A stretch of DNA of 64,000 bases from an uncultured Oscillospiraceae bacterium (GTDB lineage Bacteria > Bacillota > Clostridia > Oscillospirales > Ruminococcaceae), in contig CAKSEC010000005.1 of the NCBI GenBank assembly GCA_934446355.1, positions 1-64,000 on the forward strand. The letters run 5' to 3'. The notes beneath the pieces were generated by a model that had not been told where the DNA came from, did not search any database, and was given only the letters and a program-made list of their open reading frames with translations. The position numbers were made by a program, and so were the translations under genes. Positions 7,701 to 16,973 of this stretch are shown piece after piece (within the stretch, counting starts at the first letter, position 1; every line of letters begins with the position of its first letter).

Positions 7701-9507
7701 AAATAAGCAGAAGATCACACGTGAAACGCTGAAATTTGTGTTCAGAACTGCATGGAAAGAGCGACCGTCCGTGTTTGTGGTATATGTGCTGAGATTCATT
7801 TCACAGTTTGTGTCTAAAATGCAGAATGCGATCATGGCAAAGCTTATCATTGACGAATTGGTGCTTGTCATAGGCGGCGGAGAGATCGCACAGCATATCC
7901 GCAATGCTGCGTTATTCGCTGCGCTTTATATCGGTATTCAGCTGCTGACGAGCGTTCTCGGTGCAGCGGCGGATCAGCTTGAATCCGCTCATTCCGAGTG
8001 GTTCAACGAGTACATTGACATTCAGCTTGCAGATCATACCATGAAGATGGATTTTGAGCACACCGAGGACCCCGAAGCGCTGGACGCCCTGCAGAAAGCG
8101 CAGGAGGGCATGAGCTGGTACAGCGACGGAATTGTCGGCGTACTTGGCGCAGTATTCAAGCTGGTGAACGAGGGAGCGGCACTGCTGGGCGTTTCGGCGA
8201 TAATCCTGTTCACCTGTCCGTGGCTGCTTCCGGTGCAGATAGTTTCGCTTATAGTCATTACGCTGTTCAATGCGAAGAACAACAAGCTTGATCAGGAGAT
8301 GTTCATGGAACTTGCCAAAAGCAACCGTATTTTCGGCTATGTGTTCTGGCAGCTTGCGGATTTCAAGCTTGGCAAGGATATCAGGCTTTACGACAGCGCA
8401 GACATGATGTGCGGCAAGGCGCAGCGCTTTATTGACGGGCAGATAGATACTTGGGGCAGTACTCTGCGAAAGCAGCGGAAAAACAGCTGGGTCATGGACG
8501 CAGTAAACGCCCTCAGGGACGGAATAAGTTACTTTTATATAGGCTTCCTTGCAGTTACGAAGGTCATCAGCGTGGGTGATTTCTCAATGTGCGTCAGCGC
8601 AGCGGGAACGCTCTACTGGAGTCTTTACGGCATTGTCGGTGGAGTTCAGGACGTTATCAAGAAATGCGCCTATGCGCACAGATATATTGAGTTTATGCGT
8701 TTTCCGGCGGCTATGGAAAAGGGAACAAAGTCCGTCAGAAAGTGCGAGCACACTATCGAATTTCGTCACGTCAGCTTCAAATATCCGCGCTCTGAAAAGC
8801 TTGTGCTGCGTGATATCAATCTCACGATAAAGTCGGGCGAGCATCTTTCGATAGTCGGACTGAACGGCGCAGGAAAGACCACGTTCATTAAGCTTCTGTG
8901 CAGATTATACGACGTCACCGAGGGCGAAATTCTCGTTGACGGCGTGAATATCAAGGAATACTCTGATGAAGAATACCGCAAGCTGTTCTCGGTGGTATTT
9001 CAGGACTTCCAGCTGTTTGCATTCAGCCTGCGTGAGAATATCGCATTTGGCGAGCAGCCCGACGACGAGGAACTCGAGCGGGTGCTGAAGCTTGCGGGTC
9101 TGTGGGAGGACGTGCAGAAGCTTCCCCAAGGGCTTGACACAATGCTGTACAAGAGTTTTGACGAGAACGGAACGGACCTTTCCGGAGGTCAGCGGCAAAA
9201 GACCGCTATTGCACGTGCACTGTACCGCAACGCCCCTGTTGTGATACTTGACGAGCCGACCGCAGCACTCGACCCGGTTGCGGAATACGAGATATACCGC
9301 CAGTTCAATAAGCTGGTGGGCGGAAAGACGGCGGTGTACATTTCGCACAGGCTTTCCAGCTGTAAATTCTGCGACCGGATAGTTGTTTTCGCCGACGATA
9401 CCATCAAGGAAAACGGCACGCACGATGAACTTGTCGGGCTGTCCGGAGGCATTTACGCAGAAATGTTCGCAGAGCAGGCAAAATATTACATTGACTGCGG
9501 CGATTGA
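7693..9507 (+). CDS. ABC exporter, half-transporter 2 (membrane plus ATPase)
   Basis: 604 residues with the same layout as its partner: membrane domain, then Walker A GLNGAGKTT, signature LSGGQRQK and Walker B VVILDEPTAALD. The ATG lies inside the end of the preceding gene (ATGCCTGA), with GGGGAGG upstream. Both subunits have a Glu-lacking variation neither at Walker B nor in the signature, so both ATP sites look usable. A strong rho-independent terminator follows directly, closing a three-gene unit (regulator plus exporter). Confidence 0.92.
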   Translation: MPENKQKITRETLKFVFRTAWKERPSVFVVYVLRFISQFVSKMQNAIMAKLIIDELVLVIGGGEIAQHIRNAALFAALYIGIQLLTSVLGAAADQLESAHSEWFNEYIDIQLADHTMKMDFEHTEDPEALDALQKAQEGMSWYSDGIVGVLGAVFKLVNEGAALLGVSAIILFTCPWLLPVQIVSLIVITLFNAKNNKLDQEMFMELAKSNRIFGYVFWQLADFKLGKDIRLYDSADMMCGKAQRFIDGQIDTWGSTLRKQRKNSWVMDAVNALRDGISYFYIGFLAVTKVISVGDFSMCVSAAGTLYWSLYGIVGGVQDVIKKCAYAHRYIEFMRFPAAMEKGTKSVRKCEHTIEFRHVSFKYPRSEKLVLRDINLTIKSGEHLSIVGLNGAGKTTFIKLLCRLYDVTEGEILVDGVNIKEYSDEEYRKLFSVVFQDFQLFAFSLRENIAFGEQPDDEELERVLKLAGLWEDVQKLPQGLDTMLYKSFDENGTDLSGGQRQKTAIARALYRNAPVVILDEPTAALDPVAEYEIYRQFNKLVGGKTAVYISHRLSSCKFCDRIVVFADDTIKENGTHDELVGLSGGIYAEMFAEQAKYYIDCGD

Positions 9508-9513
9508 TATTTC

Positions 9514-9546
9514 CCGTCGGGAGCGTTTGCTTCCGGCGGTTTTTTT
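9514..9546 (+). terminator. Rho-independent terminator of the exporter operon
   Basis: CCGTCGGGAGC (9514-9524) pairs with GCTTCCGGCGG (9529-9539) with G-U pairs, followed by seven T. Confidence 0.85.
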
Positions 9547-9652
9547 GTCTGTTATGCTGAATGAAATTTTACATTGATTTTTCTTAACGCTGATAGAAAT
9601 CTTTACATACGCTATGTTAAAATAAGCAAAGAAAAATAAATCGAGGGAATAC

Positions 9653-10624
9653 ATGAAGATAACATTAACAGGCATAACAAAATCATTCGGTGAGAAAAAA
9701 GTAATACTCACGACGTCGCTTACGATAGAAAGCGGCAGCTTCACGACCCTGCTCGGACCCTCCGGCTGCGGAAAGACCACGCTCCTGCGCATGATAGCGG
9801 GGCTTGAAACTCCGGACAGCGGCGAGATATGCTTTGACGACAAGGTGGTTTTTTCTTCAGAAAAGAAGATAAACGTACCGCCGGAAAAACGCAGGCTCGG
9901 CTTCGTTTTTCAGGATTTCGCACTATGGCCGCATATGAGCGTATATGAGAATGTTGCGTTCGGACTTCGTGCGGCGCATAATACGAAAGGTCTTGACGAA
10001 AAGGTCAGGAATGCGCTTCATGCGGTGCAGCTTGACGAGTTCGCCCAAAGATACCCACACCAGCTTTCCGGAGGTCAGCAGCAGCGAGTTGCATTCGCAC
10101 GTGCTATCGTTATCGAGCCGCAGTGTATCCTGTTTGACGAGCCGCTGTCGGCTCTTGACGCACTCCTGCGTGAAGAAATGCGTGCGGAGTTGAAAGAACT
10201 TATTTCAAGACTCGGCATAACCGCAGTTTTTGTCACCCACGACCAGACGGAAGCCATGAGCATGAGCGACAAAATAGCGGTGCTGAACGGCGGCGCAGTC
10301 GAGCAGTACGACGCTCCGGAAAGAATATATTCCGCTCCTCAGACGCAGTTCGTTGCAAGGTTCATCGGCTCTTCAAACTGGCTTGACGAAACGCATATGT
10401 TCCGGCCGGAAAAAGCGCGGTTTTTGTCGGAGGCAGGTTCTGAGAAGTTTACCGCAGAGGTGCTTTCGGTGCAGTTCCTTGGCAGTTCATATCAGGTCAA
10501 ACTGAAACACGGGGAACAGACGTGGACGATCATCGCAAACGACAGAATGCAGGTGGGAACTCAGGTTTCCATTTACATAAATAAAGAAGAAATAATCACA
10601 GTGAAAGAAAGGCAACAACTATGA
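9653..10624 (+). CDS. Iron(III)/spermidine-type ABC importer ATPase (FbpC-like)
   Basis: 323 residues with Walker A GPSGCGKT (residues 35-42), signature LSGGQQQRVAFARA, Walker B CILFDEPLSALD, switch His in FVTHDQTEAMSMSD, and a C-terminal TOBE-like domain. This is the ATPase of Fbp/Pot/Cys-class importers. The downstream genes are a solute-binding lipoprotein (broken) and one long permease with two membrane domains, the order of ferric-iron Fbp systems. The stop TGA overlaps the start of the binding-protein gene (ATGA), so they are coupled. Iron is inferred from architecture; the substrate is not demonstrated. Confidence 0.88.
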   Translation: MKITLTGITKSFGEKKVILTTSLTIESGSFTTLLGPSGCGKTTLLRMIAGLETPDSGEICFDDKVVFSSEKKINVPPEKRRLGFVFQDFALWPHMSVYENVAFGLRAAHNTKGLDEKVRNALHAVQLDEFAQRYPHQLSGGQQQRVAFARAIVIEPQCILFDEPLSALDALLREEMRAELKELISRLGITAVFVTHDQTEAMSMSDKIAVLNGGAVEQYDAPERIYSAPQTQFVARFIGSSNWLDETHMFRPEKARFLSEAGSEKFTAEVLSVQFLGSSYQVKLKHGEQTWTIIANDRMQVGTQVSIYINKEEIITVKERQQL

Positions 10625-11299
10625 AGATCAAGAAAATACTCACGGCAATGACTGTCGGATTAATGTGCATGGGCTTTGCTGCGTGCTCCTCAAATGAAGC
10701 CTTCGGCAGTCGGGATAATCTACAACACCACGGTAATTCCTGAGATGTCCGCAGACTGGACCGAGCTTGGGGACGAGCAGTTCAAGGGGCTTCTGGCTAT
10801 TCCCGACCCCGAAAAATCCGGCGCATGCAAGGACTTTGTGGCAGGCTTCGTGAATGCTTACGGCTGGGACGCATTCGACGGCATGGCGGCTAACGGAATG
10901 ATAGTCCCCGGAGCAAACAAGGCGGCTCTTGAAGCAGTCACCACCGGAGAAGTCGGCGCGCTTGTCGCAGGCGTGGACTACAACGCATATTCCTCCATCG
11001 CAAAGGGCGAGCCGCTTGCTATCTACTATCCCGCCGGCGGTACTGTGGTAAATCCCCGTCCTGCAATGATAATGAACACCGCTCCGAATGTTGACAATGC
11101 CAAGGCGTTTGTGGATTATCTTTTCTCTGACGAAGCGCAGAAGCTGGTCGCTGACGCATATCTTCTCCCCGGCAGAAGCGACGTGAAATGCGAGGGCAGA
11201 ACAAACCTTGAGGATATCCTTCAGATAAACTGCGACTGGGACAAGATGATGGAGATCGCTTCTGACTCGGCTGCAAAGATAAACGAGATCTGCGGCTAA
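10621..11299 (+). pseudogene. Iron ABC transporter binding lipoprotein, internally deleted and frameshifted
   Basis: The gene starts with a lipoprotein signal (MKIKKILTAMTVGLMCMGFA, lipobox AAC, Cys22) but the frame ends at 10741-10743. From about 10700 the next frame continues with the second half of a periplasmic binding protein (VGIIYNTTVIPEMSADW, then an intact FVDYLFSDEAQKLVAD region) up to 11299. Fbp-type proteins are about 330-350 residues; here only about 25 plus 200 remain, so about 110 residues are gone at the join near 10700-10710. The product cannot be a normal binding protein. The flanking ATPase and permease are intact, so the loss is recent or is an assembly fault. Confidence 0.8.
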
Positions 11300-11303
11300 A
11301 GCT

Positions 11304-12950
11304 ATGAAAACGAACAGGATAAAGAAATATCTGCCGCTGATGATAATTGCGGCTGTGCTGATATTCCTTATCGTCTGCCCGCTTGTCATGATATTCCTCA
11401 GGGCGGTCATAAGAGATGGCCGCCCTGATTTTGCAGCGGCATGGCAGACGCTGACGGAAAGTGAAAATGCGCAGATGATATTCAACTCGCTGCTGCTGGG
11501 AGTGCTTGTGGTGATAGTTTCGACCATCATCGCCGCACCGCTTGCGTATCTTTTTTCACGCACCCGCTTTGCAAAATACCGTTTCTTTGATATAATATTC
11601 ATGATACCGTTCATGACGCCGCCGTATATTGCGTCGATGGGGTGGATATTGTTCATGCAGCAGCTTATTCCCGCTGCAGCCGGAAGCGAAAACTGGTTCT
11701 TCACGCTGGGCGGACTTGTGCTGGTCATGAGCCTGCACGTTTTTCCGTTCATGCTGACGATACTGAAGAATGCAATGCTCAATATCCCGTCCAGCCTTGA
11801 AGAAGCTGGAGCGGTGTTCGGCGCTTCGCTCGGCGGCAGGCTGCGGAAGATATTCATGCCGCTCATCAGCGGAAATTACGCCATCGGCGCACTGCTGGTG
11901 TTCGTGAAAACTATTGCGGAATACGGCACTCCGGCGACCCTTGGAAAGCGCATAGGCTACTACGTATTCACCACGGAGATACACCGTTATGCGACGGTCG
12001 CCCCGATAGATATCGGCAAGTCCGCCGTGCTTGCTTCAGTACTGGTTGGAGTTTGCCTTGTGATGTGGTTTTTGCAGAATTACGTCACCTCACGCAGAAG
12101 CTATAATCTGGTCAGCGGAAAGGGAAGCCGGTTCGCTGAAATAAAGCTTGGAACGCCCGCCAAAATACTGGGCTGGGCATACATTGCCGTCGTTCTTCTG
12201 CTGTCTGTCGGCGTACCGTATTTCTCGGTTATTTCAACATCGCTGATAAAGCTGCGGGGATATGGTTTACAGTCGGGGAATTTCACGTTCCAGCATTACA
12301 TAGACCTGTTCACCGAAAATGAAAAGGGGATAAGGGCGCTTGGCAACAGCCTTATTCTCGCAGTAAGCGCTGCGACTATCTGCGCAGTTCTCGGAACGCT
12401 CACCGTTATGGCGGTACGTAAATCACGCTCTAAACTGGGAAAGGTTGCGGAGGTTATCGGGCTGCTGCCGGAAATGCTGCCGGGAATCGTGCTTGTAATA
12501 GGAATAATGCTGTTCTGGAATCAGATATACAGCGTTATTCCGCTGTACAACACGCTCGGAATAATGATACTTGCCTATGTGGTGCTGTTTTTGTCGTACA
12601 CGATACAGTATGTAACATCTTCGTTCACGCAGATATCCGACAGCCTTGAAGCGGCGGCGAAAGTGTTTGGCGGAAGTCCGCTGTATATTTTCAGGCGAGT
12701 GACGCTCCCGCTTATCATGAAGGGCGTGTTCGCCGGCTGGACGATGACGTTCATCATCGCGTTCCGTGAGCTTGTGACGGCAAGCCTTATCGCACCGCCG
12801 AATACGCTGGTGGTATCTACGTATATCGTGCGTGAATTTGAGCAGGGAAGCGTGTCGGTCGGCATGGCAATGGCGGTGCTGTGCGTGCTGTTTACGACCA
12901 CTGCGCTGCTGATTCTGAACAGATCTATTGACAGACAGAAAGGGCATTGA
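11304..12950 (+). CDS. Iron(III)-type ABC importer permease (FbpB-like)
   Basis: 548 residues containing two consecutive binding-protein-dependent transport membrane domains, each with an EAA-type loop (SSLEEAGAVFGASLGGRLRK and DSLEAAAKVFGGSPLYIFRR), as in FbpB/SfuB. About twelve membrane helices are visible. It begins four bases after the broken binding-protein gene and has little ribosome site of its own, so it depends on coupling. It would form the channel with the upstream ATPase; without a functional binding protein in this locus the system may use one encoded elsewhere or be inactive. Confidence 0.9.
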   Translation: MKTNRIKKYLPLMIIAAVLIFLIVCPLVMIFLRAVIRDGRPDFAAAWQTLTESENAQMIFNSLLLGVLVVIVSTIIAAPLAYLFSRTRFAKYRFFDIIFMIPFMTPPYIASMGWILFMQQLIPAAAGSENWFFTLGGLVLVMSLHVFPFMLTILKNAMLNIPSSLEEAGAVFGASLGGRLRKIFMPLISGNYAIGALLVFVKTIAEYGTPATLGKRIGYYVFTTEIHRYATVAPIDIGKSAVLASVLVGVCLVMWFLQNYVTSRRSYNLVSGKGSRFAEIKLGTPAKILGWAYIAVVLLLSVGVPYFSVISTSLIKLRGYGLQSGNFTFQHYIDLFTENEKGIRALGNSLILAVSAATICAVLGTLTVMAVRKSRSKLGKVAEVIGLLPEMLPGIVLVIGIMLFWNQIYSVIPLYNTLGIMILAYVVLFLSYTIQYVTSSFTQISDSLEAAAKVFGGSPLYIFRRVTLPLIMKGVFAGWTMTFIIAFRELVTASLIAPPNTLVVSTYIVREFEQGSVSVGMAMAVLCVLFTTTALLILNRSIDRQKGH

Positions 12951-12951
12951 T

Positions 12952-14001
12952 ATGTATTTGAAAATAGCAGGCGGCTGCGGCGAACATGGCAGAAATTGCT
13001 TCTTCGTGGACTACACAGCGCCGTTTCTCGTTGACTGCGGCATTATGGCGGGGGCTGCAGAGCCGTTCCCGAATCTGGCAGAAAGGGAGATAAAGCGGCT
13101 GGAATACGTGTTCCTGACGCATTCCCACGCTGACCACACGGGAGCACTTCCGTGGCTTTACGAGCGTGGCTTTACCGGTGTGATAGTTGCAGCTGCGCCC
13201 ACACTGGAGCAGCTTCCGTTCAAGCCAAAATACTCAATTGCGCTGAAAAAGCTGCACGGCGAGATAGGCGGGATAAAGTTCGCTCACGGCAGGAGTGGGC
13301 ACTGTCAGGGCGCGGTGTGGTATGAGTTCAGCGTATCTGGGAAGAAGCTGCTGTTCTCCGGAGATTACACGGAAAATTCACTGATGTACCACTGCGACCC
13401 CATACGAGGCAGAAACGCCGATATCGCAGTGATAGACTGCGCCTACGGGTGGGACAGCCGCAGTTATTCGCAGTGCTGCGATGAAATTACCGCCGCTGTA
13501 TCTGAGATGAAGCAGCGGCATAGAACGATAGTATTTCCTGTGCCGAAATACGGCAGGGGAATAGACCTGCTGCGGCTTCTCAATGAGAATTTCCCTGACT
13601 TCACCTGCTGCGGCGACGAACATTTCATGAGCCAGCTGAAAGAACTTTCAGAGCGCCGCTGGTACAAAAACAAGACGATTTACGCTAAGCTGTATACTCC
13701 GGGAACACCGTGCGATATTCTGTTTCTTAGCGACCCGCAGCTTCGCAGCAGCTATTCGCTGAATATTGCGGAGAGCATTATTGCCGGCGGCGGTGCGGCG
13801 GTCATGACAGGAACGCCTGAACGTGGCTCGGCAAGCGAAAGGCTGATAAGTTCTGGAAAAATGAAGCTGATGAGATACCCTGTGCACCAGAATCACGCTG
13901 AATACACCGAGCTTGTAAGGCAGAATGATTTCGGCAGGGTCATACCGTATCACTCGCCGGAATTTCCTGCAGGCGAAAGCATTATCGAAATTACGGTTTA
14001 A
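12952..14001 (+). CDS. Metallo-beta-lactamase-fold hydrolase, beta-CASP-like
   Basis: 349 residues. The metal site HSHADH (H57, H59, D61, H62) is complete, and a second block (LLFSGDYTEN) supplies the bridging Asp. Further on, VFPVPKYGRGIDLL, AVMTGTPERGS and RYPVHQNHAEYTEL resemble the beta-CASP and RNA-specificity portions of RNase J/CPSF-type nucleases. An RNA- or DNA-processing nuclease is therefore likelier than a lactamase. ATG 12952 is preceded by AAAGGG; it starts two bases after the permease stop and may be read with it. A bidirectional terminator follows. Confidence 0.8.
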   Translation: MYLKIAGGCGEHGRNCFFVDYTAPFLVDCGIMAGAAEPFPNLAEREIKRLEYVFLTHSHADHTGALPWLYERGFTGVIVAAAPTLEQLPFKPKYSIALKKLHGEIGGIKFAHGRSGHCQGAVWYEFSVSGKKLLFSGDYTENSLMYHCDPIRGRNADIAVIDCAYGWDSRSYSQCCDEITAAVSEMKQRHRTIVFPVPKYGRGIDLLRLLNENFPDFTCCGDEHFMSQLKELSERRWYKNKTIYAKLYTPGTPCDILFLSDPQLRSSYSLNIAESIIAGGGAAVMTGTPERGSASERLISSGKMKLMRYPVHQNHAEYTELVRQNDFGRVIPYHSPEFPAGESIIEITV

Positions 14002-14013
14002 GTCCTGAAATGC

Positions 14014-14063
14014 AATAACACAGCCCCTGAGAGCGGTTCAGCGCTTTCAGGGGCTGTGTTATT
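14014..14063. terminator. Bidirectional terminator between convergent genes
   Basis: AATAACACAGCCCCTGA (14014-14030) and its exact reverse complement (14047-14063) form a 17-bp perfect stem with a 16-base loop. It separates the rightward hydrolase gene from the leftward ECF transporter genes. The A/T-rich outer stem ends supply a short T tract on both strands. Confidence 0.85.
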
Positions 14064-14092
14064 GGCGTATCGCCGCGCGATGATAGGTGAAA

Positions 14093-14665
14093 TTAAGCTG
14101 CGAGGTGCTTTTTCACTATCTTCTTTCCGATAAGCGCGCCGATGAACGCAGCGACAATTACTCCTGCGACAAGAGCAGCAGACACCCACGACTGCAGAAT
14201 ATCGCTGGCTGCAAGAATATTGTCCTGTCTGCCGTCGCTGACTGCCTGATCCTGCATAGCCTGTGCTGCGATCGCATACGGAAGTATCGTGCTTCCGACG
14301 GAAGCAAGCACCTGATTTATGATGTAACTGATGGTCAGAGCCTTTCCGTTGCCATAGCCTGTCTTCCACAGCAGAAGTTCAGCGATAACTCCTGAGAGGA
14401 TAAACAGCCCTATGTACGGCAGATACCCGCCGAGTATCGACCGCACGATACTGTAGATGAGTATTGCGCCGGGCTTCTGCACTTTTGAGCCGATGATGAA
14501 ATACACCACGCCCTCCAGCAGTGCGAAGAATATCGGCATAAGGATTATCGTGATTGGCGTCGCATACAGCAGCGAACTTGCGAAAAACAGCACGACATTG
14601 ATAAGCGACAGCAGGACAACGGTAATGATGTCCTTGATCTTCAGTTTGTTGGTTGATTTGCTCAT
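14093..14665 (-). CDS. ECF transporter substrate-binding S component (MptD/Trep_Strep family)
   Basis: 190 residues with six predicted membrane helices and the family hallmarks near the N-terminus (LLYATPITIILMPIFFALLEG) and centre (GGYLPYIGLFILSG). S components capture a vitamin or similar ligand and dock to an EcfA-A'-T energy module. AAAGGAG precedes the start. It lies 45 bases downstream of the fused EcfA-A'-T gene, so this is a dedicated (group I-like) ECF system. The ligand of this S family is not known to me. Confidence 0.85.
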   Translation of the reverse strand: MSKSTNKLKIKDIITVVLLSLINVVLFFASSLLYATPITIILMPIFFALLEGVVYFIIGSKVQKPGAILIYSIVRSILGGYLPYIGLFILSGVIAELLLWKTGYGNGKALTISYIINQVLASVGSTILPYAIAAQAMQDQAVSDGRQDNILAASDILQSWVSAALVAGVIVAAFIGALIGKKIVKKHLAA

Positions 14666-14710
14666 AGTTGTTCTCCTTTGAATTGTTTTTATTTAGACCG
14701 CTTATGCGGT

Positions 14711-16876
14711 TTATAACAATATGCCGGCGACCACTGACGCTGCAAGGACGGCCGTGAAGATAAAGTCCCATGCAGTATAACGAAGCGAAAGGTAGTTGCT
14801 TTTGCGGCGTTTCAGGTCGATGCCTCTTGATTCTGCTGACGCTGAAAGGGTTTCCGCTATCCTTATCACACGCAGCGCCATGGGAACGGTGAGCAGTTCA
14901 AGGTATTCGGGCAGGGACCTGAGCTTCTGACCGAACGTCACGAATGCTCCCCTTGTGCGCACCGACTGCCGCAGCAGCTTCATATCCTCGGACATCACCG
15001 GGAAGAAGCGGAATATTACCGCGCATATCATTATCAGCTTTTCGGGAATGTGGATATATCTCAGTGCGGCAAGAGTTCTGCTTGCTTCGTCACGTCCGAC
15101 CAGCGTCCTCATTGATATTCCCACGGCGAATATTCTTGGGAAAAGCACAAGCATGAACGACAGCATTGTCTGAGGGAAAGCTGCGCCCAGTCCCCATAAA
15201 GCCGCAAAAGCAGCCGTACCTGCTAAAGCGGTCGATATCCAGCCGTCAGCTGCAGTCATTACCATCAATGCCGCATAGACCGAATAAACAAGGCTGTTGT
15301 CGGACGTGGATATCACAATAAGCGTCGCCAGCCAGAACAGCAGCTTGGTGAGCGGGTGGAACAGGCAGGCTTTCGGCTTCGGCGGGAGCGGCTTATTTTC
15401 GTGCGTGAACCTGTCTTTCATCAGCTGCCGAATTACATGGATATCTTTGTCGCAGCTTACGGGATATTCGGAACTTTCAGGACCGTCGGAAATACATATG
15501 CAGCGGTCGCAGACTTCTGCGATAAGTTCCATGTCGTGGGTTATGATGAGCACCGTTTTGTCCGCCTGCATTCTGCGTATAAGCTCCGCACAGCACCTGA
15601 GACTTTCTGCGTCAAGACCGGAGGTCGGCTCGTCGAGCACTATCACCGGCTTATCTGAAAGGCACGCAGTCATCAGGGTCAGCTTCTGCATCTGACCGCC
15701 GGAAAGCGTGAACGGGTGACGTTCCCGCAGTTCCCACATTCCAACGCTTCGCAGAAGTTCCTCGGCTTTGCGGTCAAAGTCCGGAGTACTGCGGTGGCCG
15801 TATCTGAGTTCGTTCATCACAGAATTTGTGAAAAGCTGAAATTCAGCCTCCTGCATGATGAACATGACCTGCTTCTGGAGGTCTTTTGGCTTCAGTCTTG
15901 CGCTGTTCAATAATATTGAACCGTGGGCTGGCTTGTATAATCCGGCGATTATTTTTCCGAGCGTAGTCTTTCCGCAGCCGTTTGCGCCGATGAGTGCGAC
16001 TGCTTCATGTTCATGTATAGAAAAGGAAGTGCCGTTAAGTATTGCGCTATTTTTCCTGCCATAGGAAAAACGTATGTCTGACGCCGACAGAATTTCCTTT
16101 CCTGCGCTGACGTCACGCAGTTCGCTGACCGTTATTTTGTCAAGGTCGAGGGCGCGCAGCGACAGCCCGCTAAATTCTTGCTGGGGGAGAGCCAGCAATT
16201 CTTCCGGCGTGTATTTTCCGGTTATTTTGCCGTCTTTCATGACCCAGAAGCTGTCGGCGATATCCCGCAGGTAATAGAGCCTGTGTTCGCTTATCAGCAG
16301 CGTTTTTCCCTGCGATTTTAATATCAGCAGTATCCTTTTCAGTTCCTCTATCGCAGATAGGTCGAGGTTTGCAGTGGGTTCGTCAAGCAGTATTGTGTCG
16401 GTATCCATCGCCCACGCCGACAGGATCGAGATAAGCTGTCTTTCTCCGCTTGATAGTTCGTATACATTGCGGTTTTTGAGGTATTCAAGACCGAATGTGC
16501 GGAACGCCTCATCGACCCTCTGGCGGATCTTCTCCTGCGGAATACCATGATTCTCCAGACCGAATGCGACCTCTGTCGCACTGTTGATGGTGAAGAACTG
16601 GCTTCTGGGGTCCTGAAAGACGGAAGCGACAAGTTCGCCGGTTTCACCGACGGACAATTCTGAAATATCTTTTCCGTCAATATGGCACGAGCCGGTCAGT
16701 TCTCCCTCGTAAAACTGCGGAACCAGACCGTTTATGCACCTCAGCAGCGTGGATTTTCCGCAGCCGCTTCCTCCGCAAAGCACGATACAGCGGCCGCTCG
16801 GAAGTTCTGCCTGTACGCTGTCAAGAGATTTTTTCGTTTCGTTGCTATACCGAAAATCAACATCTAAGTTAATCAT
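14711..16876 (-). CDS. ECF transporter energy module: ATPase-ATPase-T subunit fusion
   Basis: 721 residues. ATPase 1 (about 1-220) has Walker A GGSGCGKS at 35-42, signature LSSGERQ and Walker B ILLDEPTANLD. ATPase 2 (about 265-480) has Walker A GANGCGKT, signature LSGGQMQK and Walker B IVLDEPTSGLD. From about residue 495 (HPLTKLLFWLATL) the chain becomes a membrane protein with the EcfT coupling motifs SVRTRG and SAESRG near the C-terminus. EcfA and EcfA' fusions are known, but the T subunit is normally separate; here no stop lies between. It is followed by the S component and preceded by a TetR gene. Confidence 0.88.
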   Translation of the reverse strand: MINLDVDFRYSNETKKSLDSVQAELPSGRCIVLCGGSGCGKSTLLRCINGLVPQFYEGELTGSCHIDGKDISELSVGETGELVASVFQDPRSQFFTINSATEVAFGLENHGIPQEKIRQRVDEAFRTFGLEYLKNRNVYELSSGERQLISILSAWAMDTDTILLDEPTANLDLSAIEELKRILLILKSQGKTLLISEHRLYYLRDIADSFWVMKDGKITGKYTPEELLALPQQEFSGLSLRALDLDKITVSELRDVSAGKEILSASDIRFSYGRKNSAILNGTSFSIHEHEAVALIGANGCGKTTLGKIIAGLYKPAHGSILLNSARLKPKDLQKQVMFIMQEAEFQLFTNSVMNELRYGHRSTPDFDRKAEELLRSVGMWELRERHPFTLSGGQMQKLTLMTACLSDKPVIVLDEPTSGLDAESLRCCAELIRRMQADKTVLIITHDMELIAEVCDRCICISDGPESSEYPVSCDKDIHVIRQLMKDRFTHENKPLPPKPKACLFHPLTKLLFWLATLIVISTSDNSLVYSVYAALMVMTAADGWISTALAGTAAFAALWGLGAAFPQTMLSFMLVLFPRIFAVGISMRTLVGRDEASRTLAALRYIHIPEKLIMICAVIFRFFPVMSEDMKLLRQSVRTRGAFVTFGQKLRSLPEYLELLTVPMALRVIRIAETLSASAESRGIDLKRRKSNYLSLRYTAWDFIFTAVLAASVVAGILL

Positions 16877-16928
16877 TTTGTTACCTGTACCTATGGGATA
16901 AGTTAGCTTTATCTAACAAGAAGCCAGA

Positions 16929-16956
16929 ATAATAGCGAGCTTTTGCCCGCTATTAT
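16929..16956 (-). terminator. Hairpin between TetR and ECF genes
   Basis: A stem of about 12 bp with one U-G pair, read leftwards as ATAATAGCGGGC, then GCTCGCTATTAT, with a four-base A loop. No long T run follows, so it is a weak terminator or attenuator that may reduce read-through into the transporter. Confidence 0.45.
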
Positions 16957-16973
16957 CTCTTGGAAGATGGATT

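Noticed and set aside
9653..12950. Assignment to a spermidine or sulphate importer
   Set aside because: One long permease with two membrane domains and the Fbp-like binding-protein remains fit iron better, although substrate stays inferred.
14093..14665. Naming the ECF ligand
   Set aside because: This S-component family has no ligand known to me, and the neighbours do not include a biosynthetic or salvage gene.
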